From: Chitinophaga solisilvae
Lineage (GTDB): Bacteria; Bacteroidota; Bacteroidia; Chitinophagales; Chitinophagaceae
Direction of reading: 5' to 3'
Assembly (NCBI RefSeq): GCF_009928525.1
Contig: NZ_JAABOK010000010.1
Coordinates: 186,001-250,000, forward strand
DNA: 64,000 bases
Positions 61,415 to 64,000 of this stretch are shown piece after piece. Position 1 is the stretch's first letter. The number at the start of each line of letters is the position of its first letter. Position numbers and translations under genes: made by a program. Below the pieces are notes generated by a model that saw only the letters and a program-made list of their open reading frames with translations, was not told the origin of the DNA and did not search any database.

Positions 61415-63084
61415 GAGGATTGAGCTATTGGGATGGTAATGTGAATTTTTAATCCTTTAGCAGGATGTTCAAATGTATATTGCCCGTTAACTTTTCTGAT
61501 ACGGTTTCCCGTATTCCGTAATCCGTTTCCATACTTAACTTGCCCGGAAATACCGATGCCATTATCGGTATAGCGTATTTGCAGCAGGCTGTTCTGACAT
61601 TCAAACTTTATCATCACGGAATCGGCCTGGCTGTGTTTTTTCATATTAACCATCAATTCCTGCAGAATATGTTCAACCTCATGTTGTACCTGTACATCGA
61701 CCTGGTTCCATAGCGCAGCGCTGTTTCCGATGATCAGGACCTTGATATGCCCGGAGCCGAATGCTTCCAGCAAATTGTCAATTTTAACAGGAAAGGGAAT
61801 TTTTGAGATGACAGGGGGTTCATAGGAGATATCACGGGAGCGCTCATACAGTACTTCAATCCTATCTATAAGTTCTTCCTTGTCAACCGATGTTTTATGC
61901 TCAAGACCTGACATTATGTTGTACAAGCCATTGGCTACTACGTCATGCACCCGCTGAGAGGTGGTCAGCTGAAAGTCCTGTATAGCCTGGCGGGAGGCAA
62001 ATTCTATCTCCTGCCGGCGTCTGCGGGAACGATGTACTAAAGCAATACCGGCTGTAATGAAAGAGAGGATAACCAGCACCAGTATGAACCACTGTACTAC
62101 CAGCTGGGTTCTCTTTTGGGCATTATCCTTTTGCAGCTGGAGATTGTCAGCCTTGCTTTTTGCGGTTTCGTACCGGATTAATGCGAATTGGTTCTTGGCT
62201 GTATTCTTGGCCGTCTGGATACTATCTGTCAGATTTTGGTAACGGATGAAATATGGTTTCAACAGATTGATGGGACTAAGTGTAATAAGTTTGGACAGTG
62301 CTTCGACTTCGTCATCCGGACTGTTCATCTGCCGGGCGATTTCGTACCTTTTACCGGCATAGTAAAGCGCCGAATCCGGTAAGGATGGCGAATAATAGTC
62401 TGACAGATGCGCGTAAGAGGCATTAAGCCCCCTGATGTCGTTTGAATCCTTTCGGATCTGTAAGGCCTGGTATAGTTCAGGACCAGCGGGATAAGCAGGA
62501 TCTTTCAGCCATTTGGTTCTGGCATAATTGGAAAGGATCCGGGCATACTCTTTCTTATCCCTGCTCTTTGCCAGTAAGGATTTGTATAGGCTGACAGCCT
62601 CGTTATAGTCGCCTTTCTTCTGATAAGTCAGCGCTATACTGTTTAAGGCAATAGCTTCGAAGTCCGTTTTATTTACGTATCTGAGCGCTTTGTTGTAATA
62701 ATCGATTGCTGCTTCATAGTTCCTGAGATTAAGACAGACATTGCCCAGTTCATGGTAGTTAGAGCGAAGGACACCGTGGTGTTTTTTGTTACGTTCATTG
62801 AGATAGGTAAGGGATTTCAACAGACTTTCCTGTCCTCCGTAATGATCTCCCTCATACTCCTGGATGATGCCCATGTAAGTGTAGGCCATTGCAATATCCA
62901 GGCTGTCAGTGGCACTGGTTGCAACCAGATTGAAATAATAAAAGGCAGAGTCATTATTTTTATTGAAGAATGATTCTCCTTTATCCAACGTAGGGGCTGA
63001 CACTGGTTGGGGAGATTTCCGTTTGGAGGTGCAGGCTAAGAGACTTCCAAGGAGTATGGACAGGATGATGGTTGAGGGGCGCAC
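61411..63084 (-). CDS. TPR-type lipoprotein-like sensor histidine kinase
   Basis: This 557-residue membrane kinase has a signal ending in a LLACTS lipobox-like site (Cys about 18), about six TPR-like repeats (about 45-300), one transmembrane helix near 330-350 and a HisKA_3-type dimerisation region with phospho-acceptor His380 (RVHDVVANGLYNIM). The HATPase domain (about 450-550) has the N-box area EHILQELMVNMKKHS and the G motifs YTDNGIGISG and GNGLRNTGNRI. The start is a GTG at 63084. It is of the TPR/HisKA_3 class common in Bacteroidota. The signal sensed is unknown. Confidence 0.85.
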   Translation of the reverse strand: MRPSTIILSILLGSLLACTSKRKSPQPVSAPTLDKGESFFNKNNDSAFYYFNLVATSATDSLDIAMAYTYMGIIQEYEGDHYGGQESLLKSLTYLNERNKKHHGVLRSNYHELGNVCLNLRNYEAAIDYYNKALRYVNKTDFEAIALNSIALTYQKKGDYNEAVSLYKSLLAKSRDKKEYARILSNYARTKWLKDPAYPAGPELYQALQIRKDSNDIRGLNASYAHLSDYYSPSLPDSALYYAGKRYEIARQMNSPDDEVEALSKLITLSPINLLKPYFIRYQNLTDSIQTAKNTAKNQFALIRYETAKSKADNLQLQKDNAQKRTQLVVQWFILVLVILSFITAGIALVHRSRRRRQEIEFASRQAIQDFQLTTSQRVHDVVANGLYNIMSGLEHKTSVDKEELIDRIEVLYERSRDISYEPPVISKIPFPVKIDNLLEAFGSGHIKVLIIGNSAALWNQVDVQVQHEVEHILQELMVNMKKHSQADSVMIKFECQNSLLQIRYTDNGIGISGQVKYGNGLRNTGNRIRKVNGQYTFEHPAKGLKIHITIPIAQSS

Positions 63085-63158
63085 TAAATGATTATTTCTC
63101 TTAAAATTATTGAATTTCTCAGTTTTTGGAAATTAATATTGACAAGTAAATAAAAGAA

Positions 63159-63184
63159 GTGAGGCAAGAATTTTCTTGCCTCAC
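63159..63184 (-). terminator. Terminator of the small Asn-rich peptide gene
   Basis: A perfect 12-bp stem (GTGAGGCAAGAA paired with TTCTTGCCTCAC) with a 2-nt loop is followed on the minus strand by TTCTTTTATTT. It lies 12 bp after the peptide gene's stop. Confidence 0.8.
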
Positions 63185-63196
63185 GTAAAGTAAATA

Positions 63197-63349
63197 TCAG
63201 GGCTTTCTCGGAGGAATTGTTCCGGTTTCGCCACCGGTATCCCCCAGAATAGTTACCTGTTCGCCATTGTTAGGATGGTTGTTATTCCCGTTGTTGGAAT
63301 GGTTGGGGCATAAGAATGCCGTGAAAAAGCTGAATAATATATAAAACAT
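63197..63349 (-). CDS. Small Asn-rich exported peptide (50 residues)
   Basis: An ATG at 63349 opens a 50-codon frame reading MFYILFSFFTAFLCP, then NHSNNGNNNHPNNGEQVT, then ILGDTGGETGTIPPRKP. A hydrophobic N-terminus with a Cys at 14 is followed by an Asn/Gly/Pro-rich tail. The leader before the ATG is A-rich, as expected here, and a strong terminator follows at 63159-63184. It lies 113 bp upstream of the sensor kinase on the same strand. This supports a real gene for a secreted or lipid-anchored peptide. Function is unknown; a ligand for the kinase is speculation. Confidence 0.55.
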   Translation of the reverse strand: MFYILFSFFTAFLCPNHSNNGNNNHPNNGEQVTILGDTGGETGTIPPRKP

Positions 63350-63708
63350 TGTTGTTTTTTTTAATTTGTTTTGAAATAAGCTGCCGGTTGCCGGGCAGCC
63401 GGCAGCGGAGATTGAGTCAGTGAAGAAGCGCTTCTTGTTTTTGGGAAGTGTGGGTGTGGATTACGGAAGCTGTTGATCGCTTCCCAAAGCCGGTAACCGG
63501 CTTCCGCTTTCTTTACCCGGAGTGCATCGGTTCTGTACAGAGAACCTCTTAGCTAAGGAGGTGTTTACCCGATTGCAAAACAAAGATAGGATGGTGTAAG
63601 TGGTTGATTTGTAGGTGGTTCCGGTAAATCCTTTAAATCCTGAATTTCCCCTGGTAATTCCGGAAATGCAGATGTGAATTCCAATTATTCAGTTCAATAA
63701 TTTGATTT

Positions 63709-64000
63709 ATGACAACATGTTTTCCTGATTACCGGCAGCTGGTCATGCGGGCATATGAACGAAAGAAGGTAAACAATACATTACCTCTCGGCCTGATGCA
63801 TCTCACTCCTGCAAACCTCAAAGATGAATGTGTGAAGAGTTGTACTAAAGATGTAAGTAGACGGGATGAGAAGATCATCAGGGATTTCTGCGGGGATTTG
63901 AATGAATCGAAAAGCTATAAGGATATCATTAAGCGATGTGACACGGATAGATTCAGGCCGCTGGTGAATTACCTGAAAGGAAAATCAGAAAATACAGATG
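63709..64000 (+). CDS. Unknown protein, N-terminal part, runs off the right edge
   Basis: The frame opens at ATG 63709 and stays open to the end: MTTCFPDYRQLVMRAYERKK, then LPLGLMHLTPANLKDECVKS, KIIRDFCGDL and SKSYKDIIKRCDTDRFRPLV. The pattern of charged helices with a TPANLKDEC segment recurs in hypothetical Chitinophaga proteins, as far as I recall. No domain can be named from 97 residues. Confidence 0.6.
   Translation, partial: MTTCFPDYRQLVMRAYERKKVNNTLPLGLMHLTPANLKDECVKSCTKDVSRRDEKIIRDFCGDLNESKSYKDIIKRCDTDRFRPLVNYLKGKSENTD

Noticed and set aside
63475..63570. Short palindromes AAGCCGGTAACCGGCTT and ACCTCTTAGCTAAGGAGGT
   Set aside because: They are short and stand in a region without a gene to terminate on the plus strand; they could be incidental or part of the peptide gene promoter area, and I cannot support a function.
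1..64000. Insertion sequences, integrases or prophage structural genes
   Set aside because: I searched for transposase, integrase, terminase and tail-type motifs in the open frames and found none; the RusA gene alone is not enough to call a prophage.

Overview
The window looks like a chromosomal segment of a Chitinophaga-like member of the Bacteroidota (family Chitinophagaceae). The reasons are the SusC/SusD pair with an STN domain and ECF sigma/FecR control, the TAnnTTTG-type -7 promoter boxes, the absence of obvious Shine-Dalgarno boxes, a TPR-type sensor kinase, a split Lpt/Mla envelope cluster and several AraC regulators. I see no rRNA, CRISPR array, integrase or transposase. Two tRNAs are present: Arg(TCT) and Ser(TGA).

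Layout. 1-10.7 kb is on the minus strand: the start of an NAD(P)-binding protein, hppA, nnr, a small outer-membrane protein, nhaA, an OstA-like LPS-transport protein, an MlaD-like protein and a cell-wall amidase. lptD is divergent from the amidase. 13.9-20.7 kb on the plus strand holds an ECF sigma factor, FecR, SusC and SusD with no glycan-degrading enzymes beside them. 20.8-24.5 kb holds plsC, ung, tRNA-Arg, and a divergent AraC regulator and alpha/beta hydrolase. 24.6-27.4 kb is accessory: an unknown gene, a RusA nuclease, an unknown membrane-anchored protein, an XRE repressor with a double operator, and a strongly structured RNA leader. 27.5-35.3 kb holds an AI-2E-type transporter overlapping a phosphoesterase/beta-propeller fusion, then a 1546-residue DUF4011/SF1-helicase/Vsr-like/DUF3320 protein of a type linked to phage defence. 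35.4-43.9 kb holds an FtsX-type permease, a DODA dioxygenase with an Rrf2 regulator, msrA, a MutS2-like protein and an AraC regulator. 44.3-50.2 kb is a complete RND efflux operon. 50.7-56.9 kb holds an AraC/epimerase/acetoacetate-decarboxylase-like cluster, a methyltransferase, a MauE-like protein and small proteins. 57.0-60.7 kb is a compact six-gene minus-strand operon with two predicted nucleases, a DUF4407 membrane protein and two small Cys-rich proteins; it is my best candidate for an undescribed system. 60.7-63.1 kb is an overlapping sensor-kinase/response-regulator pair, followed by a tiny Asn-rich peptide gene and a gene running off the right edge.

Four cross-cutting patterns stand out. 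(1) Two families of very long intergenic inverted repeats sit at gene 3' ends. One is built from ATTACGA/ATTGCGA heptads with a GCGAAGA-type core (near 13.7, 20.7, 30.5 and 39.7 kb). The other is built around ATTTGAGATT (near 0.3, 6.3 and 50.4 kb). (2) A 21-bp operator, CTGTAAT-N7-ATTACAG, occurs next to a TAnnTTTG box both upstream of the Rrf2 gene (39.1 kb) and upstream of the NAD(P)-binding gene at the left edge (0.2 kb), so one regulator probably controls both. (3) A leader RNA at 26.8-27.0 kb can form mutually exclusive stems behind an XRE double operator. (4) Several genes appear to use GTG or TTG starts.
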